Positions 44,219 to 54,104 of a stretch of DNA of 64,000 nt are shown piece after piece. Source of the DNA: Morella rubra (Eukaryota > Streptophyta > Magnoliopsida > Fagales > Myricaceae); the NCBI GenBank assembly GCA_003952965.2, contig CM025853.1, positions 16,695,324 through 16,759,323 of the forward strand, in the 5' to 3' direction. The position numbers were made by a program, and so were the translations under genes. Below the pieces are notes generated by a model, which worked only from the letters and a program-made list of their open reading frames with translations, searched no databases and was not told the DNA's origin. Within the stretch, counting starts at the first letter, position 1. Every line of letters starts with the position of its first letter.

Positions 44219-44779
44219 GGCTAAATTACTCCGTACGTCCCTGGGGTTTGACCTTTTTCCAGTTTGGTCCTCAGGGTTCGATTTTCCCTAAAAATATTCC
44301 TAGGGTGAGACCCATTACCAAATAGATCCTGCCGTCAACTCATTGGACGGAAATGCACACGTGGCTAATGGCTTACACATGAAAATTTACAGCTAGATTT
44401 TTAAAAAAATCTCACCTAATCGCAATGTGACACGTGTTAGTAAAATAAATAAAAATAAATCTAAAATTACTAAAAAAACATAATTAATTTTTTTAATGTA
44501 AAAAAAAAAAAAGGCGGATCGGGGAGCATCGATCCTTTCCCGGTGGAGGCCCCCTCCACCGCCCGTCGGGGGATTCTGTCCAGGGCGGGATTTTTTTAAA
44601 ATCCAGCTGTCAATTCCCATGTGTAAGCCGTTAGCCACGTGTGTATTTCTGTCCAATGAATTGACGGCATGCTCTATTTGGTAATGAGTCCTCACCCAGG
44701 GATATTTTTAGAAAAATCGAATCCTGAGGACCAATCTGAGAAAAGGTCAAACCCCAGAGACATGCGGACTAATATAGTA
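44219..44779. mobile_element. Non-autonomous Mutator-like element 1
   Basis: A 561-bp element with terminal inverted repeats of about 190 bp. The phrases GGTTTGACCTTTT, TTGGTCCTCAGG, CATTACCAAATAGA and CACACGTGGCTAA occur at both ends in inverted order. It is flanked by AAAAAATAA (44,210-44,218) and AAAAAAAAA (44,780-44,788), a 9-bp duplication with one change in low-complexity sequence. The interior has a GC-rich block around 44,510-44,590. No protein is encoded. Confidence 0.78.
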
Positions 44780-44843
44780 AAAAAAAAACAGAGGAATCTG
44801 TTGTCTTCCTCTATATTTAATGCGACATACAATATTGTATTTA

Positions 44844-45473
44844 GGGAAATTTACAAATACCACACTAAGTTTTAACTCCTTTTTAAAAAATTCACTGGGT
44901 TTTAAAAAATTTCAAAACGCTCACTAGGTTTATCATTTTGGTATCAAAACTCACCGAACCCAACACTATTAGACTTGTTTAATGGAAAATTCATCTCGTT
45001 CAATCACAATGTAACACGTGTCATTAAATAAATAAATAAAATTTAAAACTAAATCTAAAATTAATAAAAAAACATAATTAATTTTAAAAAAAAACCGAAC
45101 GGTGGAGGGGGGATTCCCCCTCCACCTCTAGCAGCCCAGAATTGGGCAGTCGGAGGGCGCCTCCACCCCAGGTGGTGGTCTAGGTGGGGGTTGGGTGACC
45201 TCCCCCAACCCGATCCTTTCGTTTTTTGTTTTTAAAATTAATTATGTTTTTTCTTAATTTTTTATTTTAAAAAAATTTTTTTTATTTATTTAATGACACG
45301 TGTCATAATATGATTGGACGGGATGAATTTTCCGTTAAACCGGTCTAACGGCATTGGGTTCAGTGAGTTTTGATACAAAAATGATAAACTTAGTGAACGT
45401 TTTGAAATTTTTTAAAATCCAATGAGTTTTTTAAAAAGGCGTTAAAACTTAGTGTGGTATTTGTAAATTTTCC
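44844..45473. mobile_element. Non-autonomous Mutator-like element 2
   Basis: A 630-bp element with terminal inverted repeats of about 210 bp (left GGGAAATTTACAAATACCAC; right inward GGAAAATTTACAAATACCAC). It has a perfect 9-bp duplication TTGTATTTA at 44,835-44,843 and 45,474-45,482. A GC-rich interior at 45,095-45,210 contains GGTGGAG/CTCCACC repeats. Both ends contain ACACGTGTCATTAAATAAAT. No protein is encoded. Confidence 0.9.
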
Positions 45474-45489
45474 TTGTATTTAATGTGAC

Positions 45490-46130
45490 AAGTTAATACC
45501 TTATAGACATACTAGTATAATTTTTTTCTCTCATGAAAAGTTGATTGAAAATTTAGAGATTATTTGGTAGGAGATTGGATTTTATTAGAGTTAGTGAAAA
45601 AATGTAAATATGATAAGTGGATGCAATTTTTTTTAATTAAGGTTTATAGGTTGGTGTGAGTTTTTATTGGAATGAGTTGATGGAGGGTTTTATATTTGAT
45701 AGAAGATTGAAAAAGTAAAAAATTAAATTTTGTTGTTTGGCTGAGAAAGTTTTGAAGAGTCTTTAGAGTGTGAGCTACCATCGGAGAAACATCTTAGCGA
45801 AGTCAAGCTTGAAAATGATATCTTACTCTACAGCGTCATGTCAAGGGATAAGGATGATGATATCGAAGCATAAGACCAGGTGACTCAATAAAAAACTAAC
45901 TTAGAGGGAACACTGCGCACTGCCTCTGCGAATAAACAAACATTTGATTATGCAACTTTCCCAGTGGGCTGCTCGTTCTAATCGCTCTGGTTTTATTGAT
46001 ATTTCGGTTGTTCTTCCTTTTATTGCTTTTTGTGATTCGAACTCTGTTTTGGCTTAGTGGTTTTATTTTAATGAGACGAGGTATTTCAAGAAAAAAAAAA
46101 GATTACGCAGCTTTCCGATCCGACACCCGT
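45490..46130. other. No gene; decayed dispersed repeats
   Basis: AT-rich DNA with phrases such as TTTGGTAGGAGATTG and TGAGTTGATGG that recur at 46,915 and 47,520, probably remnants of one repeat family. No coding region is evident. Confidence 0.4.
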
Positions 46131-46220
46131 CCCCCGCTATATTTATACAGGAGTTCGATTAACCACTACACACAACACGGGGAGAATATAGGCAAAAATG
46201 CCGGGCAGCAACTCGGGTAA
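46131..46220 (+). promoter_or_regulatory. Possible promoter with orphan first exon
   Basis: TATATTTATA at about 46,138 is followed, 60 bases on, by an ATG in good context (GCAAAAATGCC, 46,198) reading MPGSNSG, then a donor-like GTAATCTC. The arrangement looks like a gene start, but I find no following exons before 46,600. It could be a fragment copied from elsewhere. Confidence 0.3.
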
Positions 46221-46594
46221 TCTCCCTTCCACGAGGTTGGCCCCTACATATATCTCTTTTGCTTTAGCTTTCTTTTTTACATTTTCCAATTCATGTGCTC
46301 AATTTAATGATGATTAACAGAGCTTCAAGTGTTGATGTTTGCCTACTTAATCGTCTTGTTTTCTTTTCTTTGTTTCTTGGAACTAAAGATTGCTCATGTG
46401 CCTTCCATGCTTGTTATTTAGCATTTAATGTTTGTTGTTTCTCTGTAACTGGAATTTGGACTGGCATTTGAAATTGGTGAAGTGCTTTGTTCTTTTTTAA
46501 TGAAATTTACTTTGCAGTTTTTGAAATTCTAGACCTTGGTCATTCTCTCTCTCTCTCTATCTATGATAGTGTAATAGATTCGAGTTTCCGGTCA

Positions 46595-46800
46595 GGTCCT
46601 TCCAAATATTGGGTTCGCTTATGGGCCAACCAAAACTTGGCCCAATCCCATCATACCTAAAATTCAGCATTTGTACCATATAACGAACATGAACATCGAC
46701 CCATTTTATGCGTTGTCACTATGGCTCCCAAGCGAAACGAGCTTTGTTTTTCAAAAGAAACATTTGTTATCGGTTTTGATTATCCGAAAACTAACATCAA
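46595..46800. repeat. Dispersed repeat, copy 2
   Basis: Partner of 43,895-44,110, with GGGCCAACCAAAACTTGG, GACATGAACATCGACCC-like and TTTTTCAAAAGAAAC blocks in the same order. Confidence 0.6.
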
Positions 46801-47104
46801 TAACCTTGTCTTCGCCATGAATTATAATTTGTCTTCCTTTTCCGCAAGAGAGTCAACTCTCTCATGTGTAGAGAATATGTGAGTTTGTGAAAGTTTGGTT
46901 GAAAATTCAAACATTGTTTGGTAGGAGATTGAGTTTTAGTGGAATTTATAAAAAAACATAAATATGATAACTCGATGTAGGACTGGATAGCGATTCCACT
47001 ACCGGTACTGGTAAGAGGCGGATTCCAGTCCGACCCTTGCTGGAATTCTTCCAAGTGAAAATCGAGCGCAATAAACAAATATTAAAAAATAAACAAATAA
47101 TGTG

Positions 47105-47215
47105 GGTGAGGTGGCTCGGTCAGTGAGAATGTAACGCCTCTCCCTTGTTTGTTTATACTATTACTATATGTGAGCCTAGGGGTTCAGTCCTGACACGGGA
47201 CGTGACATAGGTAGA
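47105..47215 (+). repeat. Possible tRNA-derived SINE head
   Basis: TGGCTCGGTCAGTGAG resembles a tRNA A box and GGGGTTCAGTCCTG, about 65 bases downstream, resembles a B box. The segment does not fold into a tRNA by eye. No tail or target duplication was identified. Confidence 0.3.
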
Positions 47216-47235
47216 GTTGTAGAGAAAGAAAGATC

Positions 47236-47236
<1 letters not shown>

Positions 47237-47273
<37 letters not shown>
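47237..47273. repeat. (GA)n microsatellite
   Basis: About 18 GA dinucleotides. Further on, at 47,370-47,430, a 33-bp phrase with TTTTGTAGAGGCA and GGAGAGTGC is duplicated. Confidence 0.9.
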
Positions 47274-47275
<2 letters not shown>

Positions 47276-47892
47276 CATGGACGATGGTGGCAGCAGGGAG
47301 AAGAAATATCTGAGAGAGGCACGACGCAGAAAGAAGAGAGAGAGCATAGAGATGACATAACAGAGAAGAAGAGAATTTTGTAGAGGCAAGAGGGAGAGTG
47401 CAAATTTTGTAGAGGCAGGAAGGAGAGTGCCACTGTTAAAATGCTAAGCCCCAAGTGGATTTATTTTTTTTTTTTAAGTGCAATTTTATTTTGGGGTTTA
47501 TGTGAAAAAAAAAAGTTAGATAGAAGATTGATTTTATTAGAATGAGTTGATGGGGGATTTTATATTTTATAGCAGATTAAGTTTTATTAGAAATTATGAA
47601 AAATAGATAGAATAAGTTGAAGATTTTAAAATTTGAAAAAGCAAAATATTTTGTTGACTTAGATTTTGTCGTTTGACTGAAAAACTTTTGAAGAATCAAA
47701 AGCTATTTCTAAGAAGTTAGAATTTTTAGTCATTGTCAAAAATCAGGTATTGATTTTGAAAAAAAATTTCTAATAGCTCCTACTAAAATATTGTCTTCTT
47801 CTTTTACTCTCTCTCACAACAGGGCAAGTGAGTAAGATCAAATTACTTTCCGAGCCATATTCGTCGACATTATCAACAGACTCCTTGAACTA

Positions 47893-48347
47893 ATGCTTAA
47901 GCTTCTTCTATTGATATATCCAAACTTGGCCAATGTTGATTTAGATGCTATAATTATACTAGTTTCTACTGTTGTATCATTTGTTTACATTATTACATCG
48001 AAGGTGGTAATCCGCACTCCAAATGCAAGGTACCTCCAAATCATGGAGCCTATATACTACATTTCGGGAGTCCTAACTTGTGGTCTATTCCTATCGATCC
48101 TCTTTCCTCTTTTTGGATGATTCCTCTTGTGTTTGAGTTGTGCATTCTTGCTTACAAAGATATTGAGTGCTCATGCTTGGAGGCTTTTGAGTTATTACGA
48201 CGTGGTAGATTGATTGGAGTATTCAATGCATTAATTAACTCCTTACAAGGAATTTTCAATCAACCTAATCAAGAAACAGTCTCTCAAGCATCAAGCTGCA
48301 ACTCAATGACACAAGAGGATAATAACAATGTTGCAACTGCAATATGA
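47893..48347 (+). pseudogene. Unidentified membrane protein, frame-shifted
   Basis: The ATG at 47,893 gives 75 residues with two to three hydrophobic segments (IILVSTVVSFVYIITSK, then YYISGVLTCGLFLSILFPLF), stop at 48,118. A second frame, overlapping from 48,078, continues with FELCILAYKDIECSCLEAFE and ends in a polar Gln/Ser/Asn-rich tail at 48,345. The two halves look like one small membrane protein split by a frameshift, or two exons. Composition is protein-like across both frames. I know no family for it and see no neighbours that explain it. A plausible alternative is a short captured gene piece. Confidence 0.4.
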
Positions 48348-48668
48348 AACCTTTGATCATTATAAGAAAGTATTTCAAAGAAGTGTTGCTATGTAAAATT
48401 ATCTCGTTTAGTTAGTGTTAGAGAATATAATTTAAATAATAAAATCATTCTCTTCTTATTAATTTAATCTTTTAAAACAAGCGGTAGATTCACACTTCAA
48501 TTTTTTTTGCTAATTCCGGATAAAAAATCTCCACCAGTCAGTGCACCCGATTCGTATGTGATGATAGTGGGTCATGCTTGGATGCATTCAGCTTCAAGTC
48601 AGGACCTCTACCAAGCCCATGACAGGTATTGGGCTTATAGAAACGGCATCATCTTCGATAGTTGAAAT

Positions 48669-48900
48669 CCAAGGGCATGTTCGTTTTCATCATTTTTGTA
48701 GGATTTGAATCCTACTTTTATTTTTACAATCCAAACATCATAACATACACGCATTTTTATACAACACTTTATTACTTTTTCTACACACACAATCCCTTTC
48801 AACAACTTTCTACACGCATTTTTATACAACTTTAACACCACTAAATATTCACAATTTCATCATAATCCTAAAAAAAATATGAAAACCAACATGCCCTTGG
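48669..48900. mobile_element. MITE with CCAAGGGCATGTT ends
   Basis: A 232-bp segment with inverted ends CCAAGGGCATGTTCGTTTTCAT and, inward from the right, CCAAGGGCATGTTGGTTTTCAT. The interior has a direct repeat, CACGCATTTTTATACAAC. No target duplication was convincing. A related left end occurs at 56,440 (GGCATGCTCGTTTTGATGAG). Confidence 0.65.
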
Positions 48901-48969
48901 CTTAATTGCGATAGGAAGTGATAGTTCCAGGTTATAATTACCTCATTTTCCCAAGTTGTGTCTTTGGGG

Positions 48970-49135
48970 TTCGTAAATTACATTTACCCTGTGAGATTTG
49001 TCGTATAATTAGATCCCCGTGAGGAGCAGTGTCCAACGCTCACTTTGATTCTTGGAAAACAGAACTTTTGTTTCTTTTTTCCTTTGGGTAAGTGATTTTT
49101 TTTTTTTAGATTAGTAATTAAGTAACATTATTTCA
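48970..49135. repeat. Dispersed repeat shared with 33,255-33,405
   Basis: Shares TCGTATAATTAG, GCTCACTTTGAT, CTTGGAAAACA and CCTTTGGGTAAGTGATTTTT. No coding content. The copy at 33 kb ends where the LINE begins. Confidence 0.65.
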
Positions 49136-49599
49136 CCCAAAACTTACAACACGTGTAACATATCCCATTTGAATAAACAACGAGTGTGGTCCAAGGTGAG
49201 CACAACTCGCAACAAAAAGTTGAATTTAGGGACCGAGTCCTTAAGATTTGTATTTTAGGGTTGTACTTGATATTATGGTGGTTTGATACTATGGTGGTAA
49301 TTCGTAAGGATTATTACAATGTCGAAGGAATTTTTTGCTCGTGTTGACATTGCTCCTTTACACTAAGTTTAATGTACGAATTTCCTCTTTATATAAAAAA
49401 ACATTATCTCATTTTCTAAGAAGCAAGAGGGATCTAAGGAAGTTTTTCTCTTATGTTAACTTTTTTCATTCTGCCCAAACTAGACATCCTCTATGCATAG
49501 CAAGCAAGAAAAATGTTGAAATTATTGCCCATTAAGTGAATAAACAGTTGTCTACAAAAATAAAAGTGAACAAAAAGTTAGACAAGAAGGAATGACTGA

Positions 49600-49860
49600 T
49601 TTAAGGGGTGAAGGCGGTTCCTGAGGTGCTAGGCTAATGGTTGGAAAGTCGTCTTTCATGTATTCGACGTACCAAGTTCGAGTCACATGGGTGTAGGATT
49701 GATGCTCCTCCAATTAGATAAGTCCCAGACAAATTGGGCACAAGGTTGTGGGGCTGGAACAACCGTGGGCACCACCAAGAAGAATTAACTTACGGGGTAG
49801 GTTTAGGTCCGTAGAGTTACTCCCCGTACCCCCTAAGAAATCTGAACACACGTCTAACAC
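49600..49860 (+). repeat. Possible tRNA-derived SINE
   Basis: CTAGGCTAATGGTTGG (A-box-like) and AAGTTCGAGTCACATGGG (B-box-like, about 49,675-49,692) are about 38 bases apart, then a tRNA-unrelated GC-richer body continues to about 49,850. It resembles plant tRNA-derived SINEs. There is no clear tail. Confidence 0.4.
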
Positions 49861-50473
49861 AATCAAAAATGAGAAAAAATGAAGATATCTTTTTCAGCAT
49901 GCTCTCTTCAAGCAATCAAATTATCGTGCTCATTAATGATCATCTTTAAATTTCAAGGAACTAAAAAAAGAGGAGAAAAAAAGGACTAATTTATTCTCTT
50001 CCTGCCATTAATGATCGTCTTTAAATTTCAAGGAACTAAAAAGAGGAGAAAGAAAAAAGGACTAATTTCTTCTCCTCTTCCTCCTGCTATGCAAATATCC
50101 AAAATATAATGATAATTTGTTGCTTCTAATTTCTAGAAATTATACAAAAAAATCTATCCGAATAGATCTACAAACCACAAACGAAGAGTATTTCCATTCC
50201 ATTATGTCTATAAATGAAGCTACAAAATATACTGAAAAAAAATTCGTGGTGTCTTCCAATTATCAGAATGTACTCATTCTTACCTAGTTTATCTTCGGAA
50301 GGAATACTCTAACTCTAATCATGGTCGAGATTTGAGGAAATATGAGTGCAAAAACTATAATGTACACAGAAAAAACCCAACAGCAGTTGCACTAAGAATG
50401 TTGACCCATGAAGGAAAAATATATGAGATTCGTTATCAAGAACAAACAGCCTTAGAGAGAAAGGGGTAGATAC
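49861..50473. other. Copy D intron-side sequence; no gene
   Basis: From about 50,150 this matches the intron 1 side of units A and B (shared AATAGATCTAC, AATACTCTAACTC, GTTTGAGGAA-like phrases and the CCTTAGAGAGAAAG block). 49,910-50,080 contains a short direct duplication around CTTTAAATTTCAAGGAACTA. Confidence 0.5.
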
Positions 50474-50572
50474 CAATCTTTGAGCGGCCTCCCTTTTGTT
50501 GTTAAGCTCTGTTGATGCAGAGATGGAAGCCGGGGAAGCTATGAACTGGGTAGAAATAGAGTGATTCCTCAA
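50474..50572 (-). other. Upstream exon, copy D
   Basis: Counterpart of the copy A and B upstream exons, reading FIASPASISASTELNNKREA with donor GATTG/GTATCT. Compared with copy A, several differences are synonymous. From this donor to the copy D acceptor (GCACATAG before the BED ATG near 43,730), the frame would stay open. The exon and the BED part are now 6.7 kb apart because of insertions. Confidence 0.45.
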
Positions 50573-50599
50573 TCCTCATTCCTCACCTCTGATAGTGCA

Positions 50600-51803
50600 G
50601 AGTGTAGCCGGCGAAAGTCCACTTTACACTAGAGTTCGAAGTTTTGTTCCTTTTCTTAACAGGGAGAGGCATTGGACTTCCAAAACTCCTAATATTCTAA
50701 AAGTCAATCAAAACAATACTTTAACCCATATCTCTGAGTCTAAAACGCTGCCTATTTAGCCGAGTCTGAAGAGTCGGGCCTTCTGCCCTTTCCTGTCCTT
50801 TAGGCACCCCAAGCTTTTTGTCTTTGGATCGGTCTGTGCTCCTTTTCTTTGTATTCTTCTGGCAGAATGATATACTCTTTTTCCTTTCTTTTCTCCGCAG
50901 AAATTGATATACTATTTTTTTTTCTCAAAAAACCAACACACTTTTATGGAAAGTACAAAATTACACCCGAGAACTTAATAATAGGAAGAACCCAAAAGGT
51001 AATCAACACGTTTAGGAAACCGAAGCCTATATATAAGCACACAGTTCTCGGATGAGACGGGCAAAACGCCCTAAGCAAGATGACTCGAAGGTTCATGGAA
51101 CACAGGAAAATCCGCAGAAAATGAGCCCGAAAGGCCATTCAAAGTAATAACAACTGCACAAGGCAATGGCAACGTCATCGCTGAAGCAGGGACTGACGTA
51201 TTGTATCCTGCTCCCAGAGCACTTAATGTAATTACAATACAGATTCACAGAAAGAAAACAAGTTACAGATAAACAAACTAAAACACCTAAACAAGCCTTA
51301 AACAAGGAGGCAAGCCCAAACGGGCAAAAAGCTAACATAGGCAACGGACTAAGCCGAGCAGACTTTGGCCAGATCTGAGCCAGGGGCAGAGGTGGCACGA
51401 GGTGGCAGTTGATGGAGATCCACGGCCTAGGGGAGAGGTCAGGAGCCGCCGAGACCGTTCCTGGGGAGCGTGGCAGTTCACAGGAGGCGGAGGAACAGTC
51501 AGCAGCGATCGAAGAGCTAGCCGCGTGGGAGCCACGAGCTGCCTCTAGCACGTCAGAGTTTGGCCCCTTCGAAGATCGAGATCGACCGAGTTCAAGCATG
51601 GGACACGAGTTAATCAAATCCTGCCGGAAACTGTTGTCCACCGATCGAGTACCACCTGAAAAGAAAAACAAAAAAACCACAACCAACCAGACGAACCAGA
51701 GAGGAGAAGGGAAGAGGGAAAGGGCGAAGGGGAAGGGGGGGGGGGGGAGGAGGGAGCAGCCGCTCCTGGAAGGTGCTTGTTACGAGGCCGCACAGCATGT
51801 AGG
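50600..51803. other. Unassigned, GC-richer toward the gap
   Basis: Open frames exist on both strands from 51,093 to the gap (for example 197 codons on minus). Their composition is not convincing and I recognise no domain, so none is called. A G run precedes the gap near 51,736-51,748. The region may belong to a transposon whose remainder lies in the gap. Confidence 0.35.
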
Positions 51804-52803
51804 NNNNNNNNNNNNNNNNNNNNNNNNNNNNNNNNNNNNNNNNNNNNNNNNNNNNNNNNNNNNNNNNNNNNNNNNNNNNNNNNNNNNNNNNNNNNNNNNN
51901 NNNNNNNNNNNNNNNNNNNNNNNNNNNNNNNNNNNNNNNNNNNNNNNNNNNNNNNNNNNNNNNNNNNNNNNNNNNNNNNNNNNNNNNNNNNNNNNNNNNN
52001 NNNNNNNNNNNNNNNNNNNNNNNNNNNNNNNNNNNNNNNNNNNNNNNNNNNNNNNNNNNNNNNNNNNNNNNNNNNNNNNNNNNNNNNNNNNNNNNNNNNN
52101 NNNNNNNNNNNNNNNNNNNNNNNNNNNNNNNNNNNNNNNNNNNNNNNNNNNNNNNNNNNNNNNNNNNNNNNNNNNNNNNNNNNNNNNNNNNNNNNNNNNN
52201 NNNNNNNNNNNNNNNNNNNNNNNNNNNNNNNNNNNNNNNNNNNNNNNNNNNNNNNNNNNNNNNNNNNNNNNNNNNNNNNNNNNNNNNNNNNNNNNNNNNN
52301 NNNNNNNNNNNNNNNNNNNNNNNNNNNNNNNNNNNNNNNNNNNNNNNNNNNNNNNNNNNNNNNNNNNNNNNNNNNNNNNNNNNNNNNNNNNNNNNNNNNN
52401 NNNNNNNNNNNNNNNNNNNNNNNNNNNNNNNNNNNNNNNNNNNNNNNNNNNNNNNNNNNNNNNNNNNNNNNNNNNNNNNNNNNNNNNNNNNNNNNNNNNN
52501 NNNNNNNNNNNNNNNNNNNNNNNNNNNNNNNNNNNNNNNNNNNNNNNNNNNNNNNNNNNNNNNNNNNNNNNNNNNNNNNNNNNNNNNNNNNNNNNNNNNN
52601 NNNNNNNNNNNNNNNNNNNNNNNNNNNNNNNNNNNNNNNNNNNNNNNNNNNNNNNNNNNNNNNNNNNNNNNNNNNNNNNNNNNNNNNNNNNNNNNNNNNN
52701 NNNNNNNNNNNNNNNNNNNNNNNNNNNNNNNNNNNNNNNNNNNNNNNNNNNNNNNNNNNNNNNNNNNNNNNNNNNNNNNNNNNNNNNNNNNNNNNNNNNN
52801 NNN
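51804..52803. other. Assembly gap, exactly 1,000 N
   Basis: A run of 1,000 unknown bases of conventional length, so the true distance is unknown. Open frames reported across it are artefacts of reading N. Confidence 0.99.
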
Positions 52804-52874
52804 TAGGACCAGAAATCCGGTCGGACCGCATTCCGGTCCAAAAACCGGACCGGATTTCCGGTCCTGCAGCCCTA
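52804..52874. mobile_element. Right end of a probable hAT element
   Basis: Dense inverted repetition of CCGGTC/GACCGG and an end that reads inward as TAGGGCTGCAGGACCGG, typical in style of hAT termini. The left end is in or beyond the gap, so the target duplication cannot be tested. Confidence 0.5.
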
Positions 52875-53929
52875 CTTACCTCTCTTGAACTCTTCAAGCT
52901 TCATTAACCTAAAAACCTCCATGAAACACCATAATAGGATCTAATAACATCAAAACAAGATCAAAGCATGCCAATTTCGAATGAACTCAAAGAAATTCAC
53001 AAAAACTCCTCAAAATCACCTCTTGACTTCAATCGGCTAGAACTTCCTCCTCTCTTCTTTCTTCTTTTTCTCCTTATTTCTCCTCACTTCTCCAGCTCTC
53101 CCTCACTCTCTCTCTCTCTCTATCAGAAATGGTCGGATGTTAGTGTGAAGAATTCCTTCACACAAGGGTCCTATTTATACTACCACTAACTAGGGTTAGC
53201 TTAAGCTTCCTTAAGTAGGTGTCTAGGCTTAGCTTAGGTAGTCTACCCAAGCATTATAAGGTGATTGGGCAGCAACGGAGGTGGCTAATGATGACTAATC
53301 ATTACAAGTTTGACTAATCATTGCACTTTGGCTACAAAACAATTCTCTGGGCACTAAACTATGGGTTGGCCGGTTTTGAGACTTAAAAATAGGTGGGCTG
53401 GGCTTTGGAAAAGGTCTGGGTCGAATTGGGCTTGAGAGAGGTCCATTGGGCTTTATTTTCAAGCCTATATGCAATAAAACCTAATTTCTAGGCCTATTTT
53501 AGCTAATTAAATGAAATAATTCTCAAAAATATTCCTAAGATGCACTACTACCTTAGAAAAGTTCCTATTGACTTAGTAATTAGGGAGTAATGCAAAGCAA
53601 TCAAAAAGAATGAAGAGAAAATAAGTTTTTAAAAAAAAAAGTAGGGCTAAAACAAGTATTAGAGGCAAAATAGTCTTTTTCAACATATAAAAAAATAATG
53701 TATAAAAATTATTAGGACACTGACATGAGAAAAATAGATAATATAATAAAAGAGCTTGAAAAGACAAGAATGAGGATAATTTTTATCATAATTTTGGATA
53801 TATAAAACTATTTCTAGGTATTTTTCACTATTTAATAATTAATCTGAAATAATTAAATAAAAACTATTAATCATAATTAATTAGTAAAATTAAGATTTGC
53901 AAGACTATTTAGAGGTTCGGGGTGTTACA
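52875..53929 (-). mobile_element. Gypsy-type LTR (partial or solo), minus strand
   Basis: Read on minus, it starts TGTAACACCCCGAACC at 53,929, a start common among Ty3/gypsy LTRs. It has a TATA box GTATAAATAG at 53,171-53,180 and runs at least to 52,875, where the hAT end lies. No internal retrotransposon sequence follows. Whether it is solo cannot be decided because of the gap. Confidence 0.6.
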
Positions 53930-54104
53930 TCCTGCTTATATTCAATATATAAATTACTCAGTCTTCCGCTCATTTGCTCGATAGTTTATGGTTGTCTATA
54001 AACATCCCAAGGACTTAACCTCAGTCTTGAGACTCATAGGATTAGTATCGTTCGGTAACCTCGCCATTTATGCACCTCTGTTACTACAAAGAGAGCTTAG
54101 AAGC
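53930..54104. other. Short unassigned stretch
   Basis: 175 bp between the LTR and the truncated copia element. It shows no coding match to the expected continuation of reverse transcriptase. Confidence 0.4.

Noticed and set aside
49630..49700. Considered as a tRNA gene
   Set aside because: Box-like motifs exist, but no cloverleaf with acceptor and anticodon stems can be drawn.
51409..52907. Open frames of 350-465 codons across the gap on both strands
   Set aside because: Most of their length is N. They are artefacts of reading unknown bases; the short real ends show no domain.
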